From Eupeodes corollae (Eukaryota > Arthropoda > Insecta > Diptera > Syrphidae), in the NCBI RefSeq assembly GCF_945859685.1, contig NC_079148.1, positions 5,084,001 to 5,148,000 on the forward strand: a stretch of DNA of 64,000 nucleotides. The letters run 5' to 3'. The number at the start of each line of letters is the position of its first letter. Positions within the stretch are counted from its first letter, which is position 1. The translations under genes and the position numbers were made by a program. Below are positions 21,901 to 31,264 of this stretch, piece by piece. Under the pieces are notes generated by a model. The model ran no database searches. It was not told where the DNA came from and saw only the letters and a program-made list of their open reading frames with translations.

Positions 21901-24197
21901 GTTGAAGCACTGTCCGGTTTTACCACAGCATGGTGCGGCAAATAAAAGTGCTGTCTGGACAGATTTAATTCACCTTTTGACCTAAGAGTCATGTGCTTCA
22001 AAGAAATGTATTCGTTCAGAACTTTGTTATACTCTTCTCTGAGCGATATATCGCAAAGAAGACGCTTTTCTTGTCGCAGAAATTGTAAAACTGCACTACT
22101 TCTGGAAAGACCTAAATCCGATATATTTAGGTGAGGCTTAAATGGAAGTTTCACTGTATAGCTGCCATCTAGATTGCGAGTTGTTGTATCCGTATACAAT
22201 TTTTCACAAAATTTATCTTCGTTAGAAAAGGGTTTCATTTCTGGAACTTCTTCGAGTTCCCAAAATCTGTGAATTTGTTTTTCTAAACAAATCTCACTAA
22301 AAAATGTATGAAAAGTTGGTTTCTTTAAACCAACTTCACATGGTCCAGAAAGAACCCATCCGAAAACCGTATTTTGAGCAATTGGTGAAAAGTCCTTTTC
22401 TTTCTTAACACCTTCACGTAGAATAAGAGGGTAGATATCTGCTCCGATCAAAATGTCTATCGAAGCGGGTTTATCAAAGTTAGGATCTGCCAATCGTAAT
22501 CCCTTGAGCTCAACCAAGTTTGATGCGTCAACAGACTGCGATGGCAAATTTCCTGTCAGCTTTTTCAAAACAACGGCCGAAACCGGTATATGTACATCAG
22601 GGTTGATGCGAGATTCGAGCGTGAGAGGACACATACTCGTTGAAAATTCGCTTTGAACTTGTCCAATGCCACAAATAGATGCATTGGTTGACCGTGTAAA
22701 AAGCTTAAATCGGTTCACTACGGATTGTAAAATATAAGTAGCTTCAGAACCAGGGTCGATTAAAGCTCTCAAAAGAATGGTTTGATTATGAACATTAATT
22801 TTAACCAAAGCTGTAGCTAGTAAAATATTCTTTTGCTGGTTAACAAGGAAACTTTTAAGTGTAGACGAATTAGAATTTATATCCTTTTCTAAATCCAGCG
22901 TTGTTTGTTGTTCTATTTTCGAAGTGGACTGTATGGGGGTGGGGGTGGTAGCAAGAGGAGTTTGAGATAGAGGAGTTGATCTTGTATCCTGAGATGATTG
23001 ATTTTGTTGGGAAAAGTGAAGCAAACTGTGGTGCCTTCTACCGCACTTGTCGCAAGAAACTTTACTTTTACACTCATATACCGCATGTGTGAGTGCAAGG
23101 CAGTTGTAGCAGTACTTTTGGACTTGTACTACTTTACGACGAGATGAAACATCCATGTCCAAAAATTTCTTGCATGAACGCAAGGGATGATTGCTATTGC
23201 ATACCTTACAACAGAAATTCTTTTGTTCAACATGAAAATAGTTTACCTTTTTAGAATTTAAATTGGATGATTGATTCGCACCTTTACGATGACATTGCTT
23301 GACTTCTTCAACAGATTCAAGTATCTTGTATCTCGAAGCAAGAAAATCATCCAAAGATTTCCATGTAGGAATTTCATTTTCTTTCGGTAGACTTTGCTCA
23401 AAAAGAAACAAAGTGTTTTCAGGGATCTTTTGAGAAATAATATAAATAAGAATCGGATCCCAATTATCGGTTTTAACACCATAGCTTGAAAGGACCCCTA
23501 GACAATCACAAACGGTTCTATGAAGTTTTCTCAAAGCTGAGCCGCTTTCAGTTGAGATAGACGGTATAGAAAAAAGTGCTTTAAGCTGTGTGTTAATTAA
23601 GATGCGTTTATTCTCGTACTGAGATTTTAATGCATCCCACGCTAGCTTAAAATTATCTGCCGTCAGTGAAAACTTTTCAACAATGTCATGAGCTTCCTTC
23701 TTAGTTTTAAGGCGTAAATGGAATAACTTTTCTACATCACTAAGTCTGGGGTGAGCTATGTAAATTGCTTGGAACATATCACGAAAAGTAGGCCAGGATT
23801 TATAATCACCTTCAAAACATTCAGCGTCGCAAGGTGGAACCCTAATTCCATATTCTAATTCAGATCTTTGAGGAGCAACAAGATCTTGTTTTGTATCCTT
23901 GAATGTACCCATGTCTGTGGAATCTATAATACTACCTACAGTAGTGAAATAATTGGTTGAAACTGATAAATATTTCGATTTAATTGTCAACAGTTTTGTA
24001 TCATCTAAACTTTTATCTTCGTTCTTCAAACATTTTGTATAAACTGAACGAAAACTATCCCATAATACCTCAAATTCTTTTTTCCAGACTTTGAGCATAC
24101 CAGAAGTCATATTTTCTCTATTTGGTACATCACGAAAACTATTGATAGTTTCGTTTATTTGCTTCACGCACAAATAAAAATCGTCAGAAAAAGACAT
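18918..24197 (-). CDS. BEL/Pao Gag-Pol polyprotein, intact
   Basis: One open frame of 1,759 residues encodes all retrotransposon functions in BEL order. Residues about 105-300 match the Gag-like DUF1759 region (CFEGDYKSWPTFRDMF). Cys/His knuckles lie at about 329-395 (first Cys at 329; later CYNCLALTHAVYEC and CDKCGRRHHSLLH). The aspartic protease has Asp481 in LIDPGSEATY. The reverse transcriptase has YVDD at 892-895. RNase H has Asp1070, Glu1114 and Asp1144. The integrase has a zinc-binding part with His1388 and CIVC, and a D1453-x65-D1519-x51-E1571 triad. The C-terminal 100 residues (KVGDVVVVRNENLPPTQW) match the DUF5641-type tail of BEL integrases. The ATG at 24,195-24,197 opens the frame; the leader to the 5' LTR is 688 bases. 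There is no separate env frame. Products act in cytoplasmic particles and then at nuclear DNA; the polyprotein is presumably processed by its own protease. Confidence 0.96.
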   Translation of the reverse strand: MSFSDDFYLCVKQINETINSFRDVPNRENMTSGMLKVWKKEFEVLWDSFRSVYTKCLKNEDKSLDDTKLLTIKSKYLSVSTNYFTTVGSIIDSTDMGTFKDTKQDLVAPQRSELEYGIRVPPCDAECFEGDYKSWPTFRDMFQAIYIAHPRLSDVEKLFHLRLKTKKEAHDIVEKFSLTADNFKLAWDALKSQYENKRILINTQLKALFSIPSISTESGSALRKLHRTVCDCLGVLSSYGVKTDNWDPILIYIISQKIPENTLFLFEQSLPKENEIPTWKSLDDFLASRYKILESVEEVKQCHRKGANQSSNLNSKKVNYFHVEQKNFCCKVCNSNHPLRSCKKFLDMDVSSRRKVVQVQKYCYNCLALTHAVYECKSKVSCDKCGRRHHSLLHFSQQNQSSQDTRSTPLSQTPLATTPTPIQSTSKIEQQTTLDLEKDINSNSSTLKSFLVNQQKNILLATALVKINVHNQTILLRALIDPGSEATYILQSVVNRFKLFTRSTNASICGIGQVQSEFSTSMCPLTLESRINPDVHIPVSAVVLKKLTGNLPSQSVDASNLVELKGLRLADPNFDKPASIDILIGADIYPLILREGVKKEKDFSPIAQNTVFGWVLSGPCEVGLKKPTFHTFFSEICLEKQIHRFWELEEVPEMKPFSNEDKFCEKLYTDTTTRNLDGSYTVKLPFKPHLNISDLGLSRSSAVLQFLRQEKRLLCDISLREEYNKVLNEYISLKHMTLRSKGELNLSRQHFYLPHHAVVKPDSASTKVRVVFNASASTNKGHSLNDFLCTGPALQNDLHTILLKWRQYPYVFNSDIEKMYRQIHVHPDHHRFQRIIFRSSNSESDLADFEINRVTFGVNCAPYLAIRTLHQLASDEGNQYPLAKDMVLSDFYVDDVFSGGFDLDTVVQAQTQLNALLLSGGFCLKKWTANHPRLLENIPRGDVLDQHFLMFDENSHSKVLGIGWNAREDCFYIRCNLFSSTTVLTKRELFSNIAKIYDPIGWLPPTTILLKILLQDVWKDKTEWDAPIKSTRLETWKDFVKSFPIIKDLRIPRWINYTPDMCVEIHGFCDASLSAYAAAVYSRISDSSGNVFINLLCSKTKVAPLKAISIPRLELCGAVLLTRLVNAVQSSLRLKNYHVYLWTDSMIVLYWIRDCPSRLETFVRNRVSKVQTESPPGCIWKHVPSEHNPADIASRGEMPQNLINNDQWWHGPSWLKNSQETWPITKIQKDPNWNLEIKQIKSFVVNQNTNDDILRRFSCYSRAIKVISYLFRFINLASRKRKRFYPFRYFSIKLTHHELTFVKTRLVVLAQRFYFSEEFNALYNSKPLSKNSTILSLNPTLDSDLIMRVNGRLTNANLSYNEKYPIILPYSCPLSKLLVGFFHKISLHGGNQQVMYLMRKSFWIPKLKNLIKLFTNSCIVCVLHKKELQTQIMGTLPPERVNYSFPFTHVGLDFAGPFELKVQKGRFYQAVKGYACLFICLCTKAVHLEAVGSLSTESFLAALDRFVGRRGVPQQLFSDNGTNFVAANKILKKELKKVVSEATLEAEKLYLPMNLKWNFIPPGSPHMGLWEAGIKSFKTHFKKVVGNSRLTFEEFSTLLVKIESCMNSRPISPISENPSDPLPLTPGHFLKGAPLLSLPESQVGEIAKLRNWERVQQILYSFSKRWKEEYLTDLQRRTKWKFPKRNIKVGDVVVVRNENLPPTQWRLGKIVAVHPGKDGKVRVATVKTQQGEILRPIVKLCLLPVDQEVFQVYLASQNK

Positions 24198-24885
24198 ATC
24201 GAAAACGATAAAAAATGGTACACTTAATAGATCTCTAACGAAGAAAAAAGTTCACAACTAAAGCAATAAACTTTCAAAATTTCTTTTTATTTTTATTTAA
24301 ATTTCAATAAAACGAGTTGTTAATTGAACGAAAATCTAAAAAATTATCCCTTAATCAAAGAACAGAAAATCCTGAAAAGGATTAAAATACCGTAGATTGA
24401 TTGTTCACAAAAAAAAAGTTGAAAAGGTTTTAAAAATCACCAGATCGAAGAAACCGTAAGATCGCGAGATCAAAAAAAACTGTAACGAAACTGTACCTAA
24501 ACCTTACGATCAAAATTTGTTCCAAATATGCTCACTTCACAAATATATATATATGTATACTTATATGAATCACTTTAAATAATTTTCAATAAGATCAAAA
24601 ATATACTTTATAAAAAATCACAATCAAATCAATACTTTAATTTAATTTGCAAAAATAATTGAATCAAATTTGTATATTTTATAATGCACAGCACCTACCT
24701 TGGGTTAGGGATATGGGATTTCCATCTAGGTGTGGACAACAGCGTAAAACCAAAGTGTGTGGGCAAAAATTCCAATAAAATTCGCACTCCGTAATTATCT
24801 CCAAAATAACTCAAGGGGTTATGAGTTTTTAATCCCAAATTTATTTGCTGTCCAAAGTATTTATCTGGCTCGATTGGACCAAAAA
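24198..24885 (-). other. 5' leader and candidate primer-binding site of BEL element
   Basis: Between the 5' LTR and the start codon lie 688 AT-rich bases. Five bases inside the LTR (minus strand) comes TGGTCCAATCGAGCCAG, which starts with the TGG expected of a tRNA-primer site. I could not match it with confidence to a particular tRNA. No open frame of note is in the leader. Confidence 0.6.
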
Positions 24886-25337
24886 TGTTGGGGGGATTCT
24901 TCTTAAAATGAATCCCAGAGCAAAAATATGTCTTAGCTGAAAAAAAGTTCAAAATTTCTTGCAGTACCACAAAGCAATTGAAAAGAAAAAAGAGAACAGT
25001 TTTTTTTGTATACCTTTAGTGTTTAATTCTTATTTTTACGTCTTGTCTCTAATAATGTTACAATCGAAGTGATTTACAATTATTTTTAAGACACGAATGT
25101 GCCTTAGTCAAACCGACTATCTCGGTGGTGAAAACTATTAACTTAGTTTATATAAAGGTGAGATTAAGAATAGAGATTGTATGTCTTATAATATTCTCAA
25201 CTTCATTATTATTAAAATTAACAACTTAATTTACGTTACGTTTAATAGTAACACCTAAAGGTATGCAATATTTTTTTTAAAAATAATTTAGTTCAAATAA
25301 TCGTTTGAATATTATAAACTGCTACTTGACGTCAACA
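24886..25337 (-). repeat. 5' LTR of BEL/Pao element (promoter)
   Basis: 452 bases, TGTTG...CAACA. As the upstream LTR in the sense of transcription it should carry the promoter; a TATA-like TTTATATAAAC box lies on the minus strand near 25,148-25,158. No other promoter element is claimed. Confidence 0.93.
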
Positions 25338-25439
25338 AAAACTAAAAATGTCAAATAATTAAATTTTTTGTTACTATCAAAGAAAAGAAAATTGTTTCGG
25401 AATATTTTGGAAAATGTTATTTGGTTGTTTAAAAATTTG

Positions 25440-25760
25440 TTTAAAATCATCATTGAAATTACAAATGTAAAAAGAAGCTGGGATGTGACCAGCACTGATA
25501 ACTTCCCATCCTGTCTGTCATTTGTCTTGATTAAAAGTTTGGATTATTCTTAAAAATTTTCAAATTACCAACATTATTTTTCATAACTTCTCATTTGTGA
25601 CCGATTCTTCAAAAAACTTAATTATTAGTAAACAATATTTTGTGTGAGACACACAAATTTTAAGTCTCTTTTTATTTTTCTATATGTTTTCGTGTTTTGT
25701 TAAAAAAAAGTTGTCAATTGAATTTTTCTCAAAAAGAAAATAAGTAAAAGTTAGCAACAA
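25440..25760 (+). repeat. foldback-type arm fragment with transposase C-terminal trace
   Basis: Just right of the BEL element, 25,469-25,545 matches the inner arm blocks of the 10.7-14.1 kb element: AAAAAGAAGCTGGGATGTGA, CACTGATAACTTCCCATCC and a TTTGTCTTG block. Further right are GTCAATTGAATTTTTCTC and similar subrepeat boxes. The plus strand also reads KRSWDVTSTDNFPSCLS, resembling the C-terminal end read on the minus strand at 11,330-11,400 (KRGWDATHTDNFPSRLS). It is thus the inner end of another copy of the same element family, missing most of its core. Confidence 0.65.
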
Positions 25761-25799
25761 TATTTTACATACAATAAAATAAGTTTTATTTTATTATCT

Positions 25800-28700
25800 A
25801 TTTCTGTTCCCGGCATTTTTAATACAGTACCATTTTTTTTCAACTTTAGCAGCACTTTTTTTAATTTGTATTTCTTTTAAAAAAATACAAAATTAATTTT
25901 TCTAAGAACATTATATTCACAAGAAAAATTTGCGAAAAACAAAGTAATTGTAAAGTCAAAACCTTTATCAATTCTCGAAAGCTTTGAATCCAACATCAGT
26001 TTGCCATCATATTGCCAAAATTAAAAATGTCATAGCGCAACATTAAGCATATTGTTGTTGTACGGCTCGGGCAATATTAATGAACCTCTGGGCGTTAAGA
26101 CTTTTTTGGGCGATATGAAATTACAAACAAAAAGAAGTGCTCAGTAAAAAATTTCCCCAAAAACCTTTTCAAAAGAAAATGTCGCAAAACCCAAAATCAA
26201 TGTCATATATTGCCCTAATCCATTTTAAAATAGCATAACGCCCAAATAAATAATTGACATACCACCCAAAAGATGTCATATGTTTCGAAATTTGGGCATT
26301 CTAAAAGAATGTTTGTTTCATTTGGACACTACCACATTTTGAGTTTAAAATCTTATTGCCCAAACGGAAATATTTTTTAAAAAAATATCGGAATAAATTG
26401 TTATGTTTGAATAAAATCTAGAGTTTGAATAAAAAAAAAACGAAGTTAGTTTATTAAAACACCTGATATGGTTCATTATAAGCTCCTAAGATAATCATTT
26501 TCTCATCTGGATCAGATAATTGTCAGCCAGACAGACTGATGAGACGCAAATTGTCATGTTTTCAATTTTATGTCAAAAGTCCAGCCTATGTAATTGAAAG
26601 CTAATAAAATCAACCTTAAATCAACATCCATATTACAACTGAGGATCATTAAAAAACATCAGCGGTTAAGGTGAGTTTTTTTTTCTGCACTGGGCTGAAC
26701 TATAGTTGGGCGCCAATTAAGAAATTTTAATATTAAAACAGCATAAAACAAGGAACACACATTTCACTCGTCTCTATAGGAACTTGGGATAAGTATGTGC
26801 ACATAACCTCTGTTCTTCTTTCATAAAATGCCAAAGCAGGTCCAAGTTCATTCTCAGATATTTTTTCTCACACGACTTAAAAAAAAAACAAAATCATCCA
26901 AGACGAATTTCTTTTTTATATGAAATCTCTTAATTCAACAAAACTGCCACTCTCCTGACCCAAATTATGTTCCACTTAATAAAAATTACCCATAAAACCG
27001 ACTTTAACTAGAAAATTGAATTAGTTGAGAAATTCCGCAGTGAAAACAAAATTCAAACAAATCCCACCATTATTGTTCTAGTTTCAACAAAAAAGCCTTT
27101 TATTTCGCTCGACCCTCAAATTGTCATACACCAGTAAGAGGGGACCAATGTCAACGCCATCACCATCGCCACTACCGCCGCTGAACTGCTTCCATGCCAT
27201 CATCAGCAATCAGCATGCAACAGCACCTGTATTATAAGCAATGCATGGTGAGAATCAAAAAGGTGCTGCAGCCACCAATTCCCTTCAATTAGTCAGACTG
27301 CGTGTGCGGCAGGCAGTGTATCTGTACCTATAGTTGACTCATCGGGAATCTAATTAAGCCGTTTATATTTTTATGATCGGCCATCACAAGTGGAACTGGC
27401 CCAAAAGGGAGAGACACTAACACTATCCACATCAGAGATGCACGGCTACCGACACCACATAAAAGATGCATTTAACAATAGTCCCTGTCACTGACAGTGT
27501 CAGTGGCAATGGCAGTGGCGGCTACGCGCGCAAACACAAAAGGCGGGCGCGGGCAGGCAAATGGAGTTTTATGACGGCCATTATGATGCAGTCAGGTGAC
27601 ATCGCACTTCGCCGCCGTGCCGCTCCCTTTGTTGTTTATACGTGCCGAGCCAAGCCGACTATATATACTGACATGGGCAGTGACAATGGCCATTGTTGAA
27701 ATTCCTCGCTGTCACCTCCACCATCGAAGGTCGCTGGGTGGTCCTGGTCGTTGGCTGGTTTGGTTCCACTGCTGCTGGTTTCTGATGGTCATCCAATTAA
27801 CTATTCCTGTGAATTGATGGGCCTTTCAATGCGGATTCAGATTCCTTTTTCCAGACCCCCCCCTCCGCAGTGCCTTTCCGAAATCAGAACCAAGTACCAT
27901 GAAATGTATTTCCTCCGTTTTGGAGCTTACTCTGGATACATATTGTGCTATCTTTCTGAATTCGAACAAATAACCAAGATCCTTGGTTTGCCCAAGGCGT
28001 AGTCAAATCCGGGATTCTTCCCAACATCCGCAACGAACAGAGAAAGCCAACAGCCGCAGGAGTTGAAAACTTTTGTCCTGCAAAATCGAAAACAAGATAA
28101 GCTACAGCTTTGTGTAGAGTTTTTTTTTTTACGTATATTTCGGTTGCGGCCGTCGTCGTCGTTGTCGACAACTTTAAGGAGCTGCCGCAAGGACGAACAT
28201 TTGTTCACAACGCACACACAACAAAGCCCCGGATATGTTGCCCGCCTGTCTGTGGCGGGAATGATAATGTCGAGGCCGGGTTTTGTTGCTGGGGACACTT
28301 CTTGAGTTCTCCAATTCTCAGTTCAGACTTTGCAGCAACGCCAGCGAAAGAATAATGCAAACTACTTAGTATTCTTTCGTAATCTTATCTCCTGGGTGAG
28401 GGTGGCACAGGTCCTGCTGAGAACTACACAACAAGGACGAGGATGAGGACAAGGAGTACGAGGAAGACGCCGCAAACGAAGGCGATAGGGAACAACAACG
28501 ACAGCACCTTATCCTCTTGAATTTGGAGTGGGAAGGGACTTTGTGTAGTCGTAGTCGATGTTGGGGTGTTGGAGACATCATTAAGTCCGTTTCGGGACAA
28601 AAAGTGAGTTCCTTGGCTTCTATTTACTGATTCGCTGGCTGGATGTCAGTTATATCTATGTATATCCTTTTATATATATTTAGTTGCGTCTTGTGTCTGG

Positions 28701-31264
28701 AGCTTGGCTGGGTGAGAAAGATAAAAATGATGAACGTCTTGAGTAATGAGGTCGACTTAAAATGGCGAGACACATTTCCGTCCTTCCCTATATATGTATA
28801 TTTATAATACCTACAAACAATATTTTGTACCTTAGTTATGCGGATACCATTAAGAGGCCTCTTTAACTATCCCAGAACACAATGTATTTTCTTTTCTCGG
28901 GAATCCGATGTCGGTGTTGTTGAAGTTGGTGTTGCTATTCTTCAATGAGATTCAAAGGAGCTTTGAATTTATTTCTATAATTCCTCTTATCATGAATTAT
29001 TTATTATTTGCAACCTCAGTCCCCCCTCAGAAAAAAAAATGTGTTTTAAAATGTGAATAAGGATGTGAATATGCAAAAGAAATTCAAAGAAAGTGGGTGT
29101 TAATGTTAAAAAGGACTTATATTTCAAAGGATATGAAAATAACACACACAAAAAAGGACTTAGATTACATAGAATTTGTGTGTTACCCTAAGGATTTTAA
29201 GTTTTTTCGTTTGGTATCAAAGAAAGAATATCGAATTGACCCGCAGGCTTAGAGGTAATCAATCCTTTCGTACAAAACATTATTTCACTGCTCTGCCGAC
29301 AAAAGAATAAGTGTAATCGAGTTCATTCGTAAAAAGAGTAAATTTAAAAATTGACAACAAAACCAAGTGCGACATAAATTGAATTAGGGTAATGGGCACT
29401 GGCGGTAGGATATATAGCTCACAGGTATTTCTAAGAAAACACCTGGATTTTAAGGAAAATTATACTAAGGAGCTATTAGGGCGTTAAGATTGGTTGGTTG
29501 GAAAGTAGCTATAGAAGAGTGTGTACTGCGTAGTTAAGTTATGCACATAACCCTTAGGGTGGCATGTGTTTGATTTCGAAACTTTGTTTTGCATCTGGAG
29601 GATGAAGGACATGTTGAGTTTGGAAGCCTTAAAGTGTGTTAGGTTTGCAGATCACATTAAATAAGGATTGTTTATGTTGATTGCTAGTTGCTGTAGTAAT
29701 TTGATGTCAAGTTAGGAGGACAGCCTGTGTTTGGAAGTAAATAAATAAGACTCACTCCCGTTATAACTTCTAATTCCTACAAGGACTTTGGAAATTTCTG
29801 CAATATCTCCATTTGACACCAAGTAGTATTTAAATATTTACTCCGTTGACCCGTTGACCATTATCACAATAATAACAATAAATATATTTAGCTTATCCGA
29901 TGACCATCGCAGGCACTCATAACTAATAAGCGTCTTCGCCATCGCTCCATCTCATGATGATGAGACTATGTGCTGCAAGCTTTACACACTTCAATTGCTT
30001 TGCAGTTGGCAAACATGACAATTTAAGCGTCAAACATGCTATAACAACATATTTATGGCAGCACGAGGGACTAGTGTTTTGGAATTTATTGTTTATCTTC
30101 CGTCATTTGGTCATACGTCTGACTCTCTTCTGAATGAAGATGATGATGATTACTTTGACTGCATGCCATATAATATCATTCAGGGGCTTTAAACTTATTC
30201 ACAGTCACGTTTTGTCCATGTGAAGTGGGGGTTTAGGCGTCAACGAGTTATACTTGACGATTTATAAAGATTTATGAGCCCATATCATTTGAAAGCCATT
30301 CCCCATATTAACTCGATGACACATCAACAAATGTTCCTACGAAGCGCACATAGCTCCGCCAGCTTCAGCTTCAGTTTCAGCTTCATCTGTAGTTCCATCT
30401 CCCAGCATCAACTGTCACTCAGTCAATCTCAACATCATCTGTTCAGTGTTCATGGTCAAAGCATGAAGAGAGAACAAAAAGTACAAAAAAAAGGCTAAAC
30501 AAAACACCAAACACATTAAACCACTTAAGGAGCCATCGTCGCCACTCTGGAACATCATTTCTAATATCTTCAACATATATACCAAGTCCTCTTCTCTTGG
30601 TTTGGTCTTATCCATTTATGGTTCTTTAGTTGATTAATACTTCGACCTCTCATCAGTTATCGGAAATTTTCATCATTTTCCTAGCCGTCGTCGTCGGTTG
30701 CAGTAAGTCATATAGGCTGTATGGGTTTGAAGTGTGTAGTGAGGAGTGTGGACTATGCTGTAGGTCGGTGGGAAAATGTCACAGCAAATTTAAACTCATC
30801 TTTCACTCGCTATGACTCCATAAGCCAGACAGTGCATTAGCTGTTGGCCCTTCCTTCAGTCAAATGAAATCAATCAAGAGTAAGAGAAGATTTCAATGGG
30901 CTATGCATTCACGCGTACGTCTTAGAAGTTCGTTGAACCATAATAATTCTTAGAGCTCAAACGGTTAGACTTCAAATTGAACCAAGGTTGAAGGCAAATT
31001 GCAGCTTAAATTTTTCAGGTATAGAATAAGCCCGAAAAATGTGGAAATGATTGATGAAGAAATTTATTGATCCAGAGATAACACAGAGTGGTAATTACTT
31101 TTTATATATTAAACAAGTTGAATCTAATTTTTATGCCGAAGTTGAGATGAGGTTATACATTTTTTAAGAAGTGAATATTAGAAGAACTTTTTGAAACTTG
31201 TTTTATTTAGATTTCTAGCTAAAACAGTTAAAAGTTTGTATTCTGATTTTAAATTTTCTTGAAC
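25800..31264. other. mostly unique DNA, no gene recognised
   Basis: Over 5 kb with no domain I recognise. The 26,000-26,360 part has several GCCCAA/TTGGGC words near TGTCATA-like words. The 27,100-28,700 part has clearly higher GC, contains CGT/GTC triplet runs (near 28,150) and a homopolymeric C run near 27,858, and looks like host DNA. Frames there of up to 116 codons overlap on both strands and show no conserved motif, so none is called. The 29,900-30,850 part is similar in character. Confidence 0.45.

Larger units (their letters stand above)
18124..25342 (-). mobile_element. complete BEL/Pao LTR retrotransposon with 5-bp target duplication
   Basis: The element spans 18,129-25,337 and is transcribed leftwards. 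LTRs of 451 and 452 bases begin TGTTG and end CAACA and bound a single long gene. AAAAC precedes the left LTR (18,124-18,128) and AAAAC follows the right LTR (25,338-25,342). This 5-bp duplication fits BEL/Pao integration. The LTRs differ by one substitution (in the A-run near 18,190 versus 24,947) and one A in a homopolymer. As LTRs are identical at insertion, the copy is young. The coding region is open throughout, so the element looks competent by sequence; activity is inference. Confidence 0.96.

Noticed and set aside
18918..24197. Env-like gene in the BEL element
   Set aside because: After the integrase tail the frame ends and only about 340 AT-rich bases remain before the 3' LTR; there is no room for an envelope gene.
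24695..24970. Open frame of 91 codons overlapping the BEL 5' LTR
   Set aside because: It lies in the leader and LTR, has no motif, and is not found in front of the polyprotein as a separate Gag or Env.
27466..28581. Overlapping open frames of 70-116 codons on both strands in GC-richer DNA
   Set aside because: All frames overlap in both directions, none shows a motif, and the triplet repeats explain the lack of stops.
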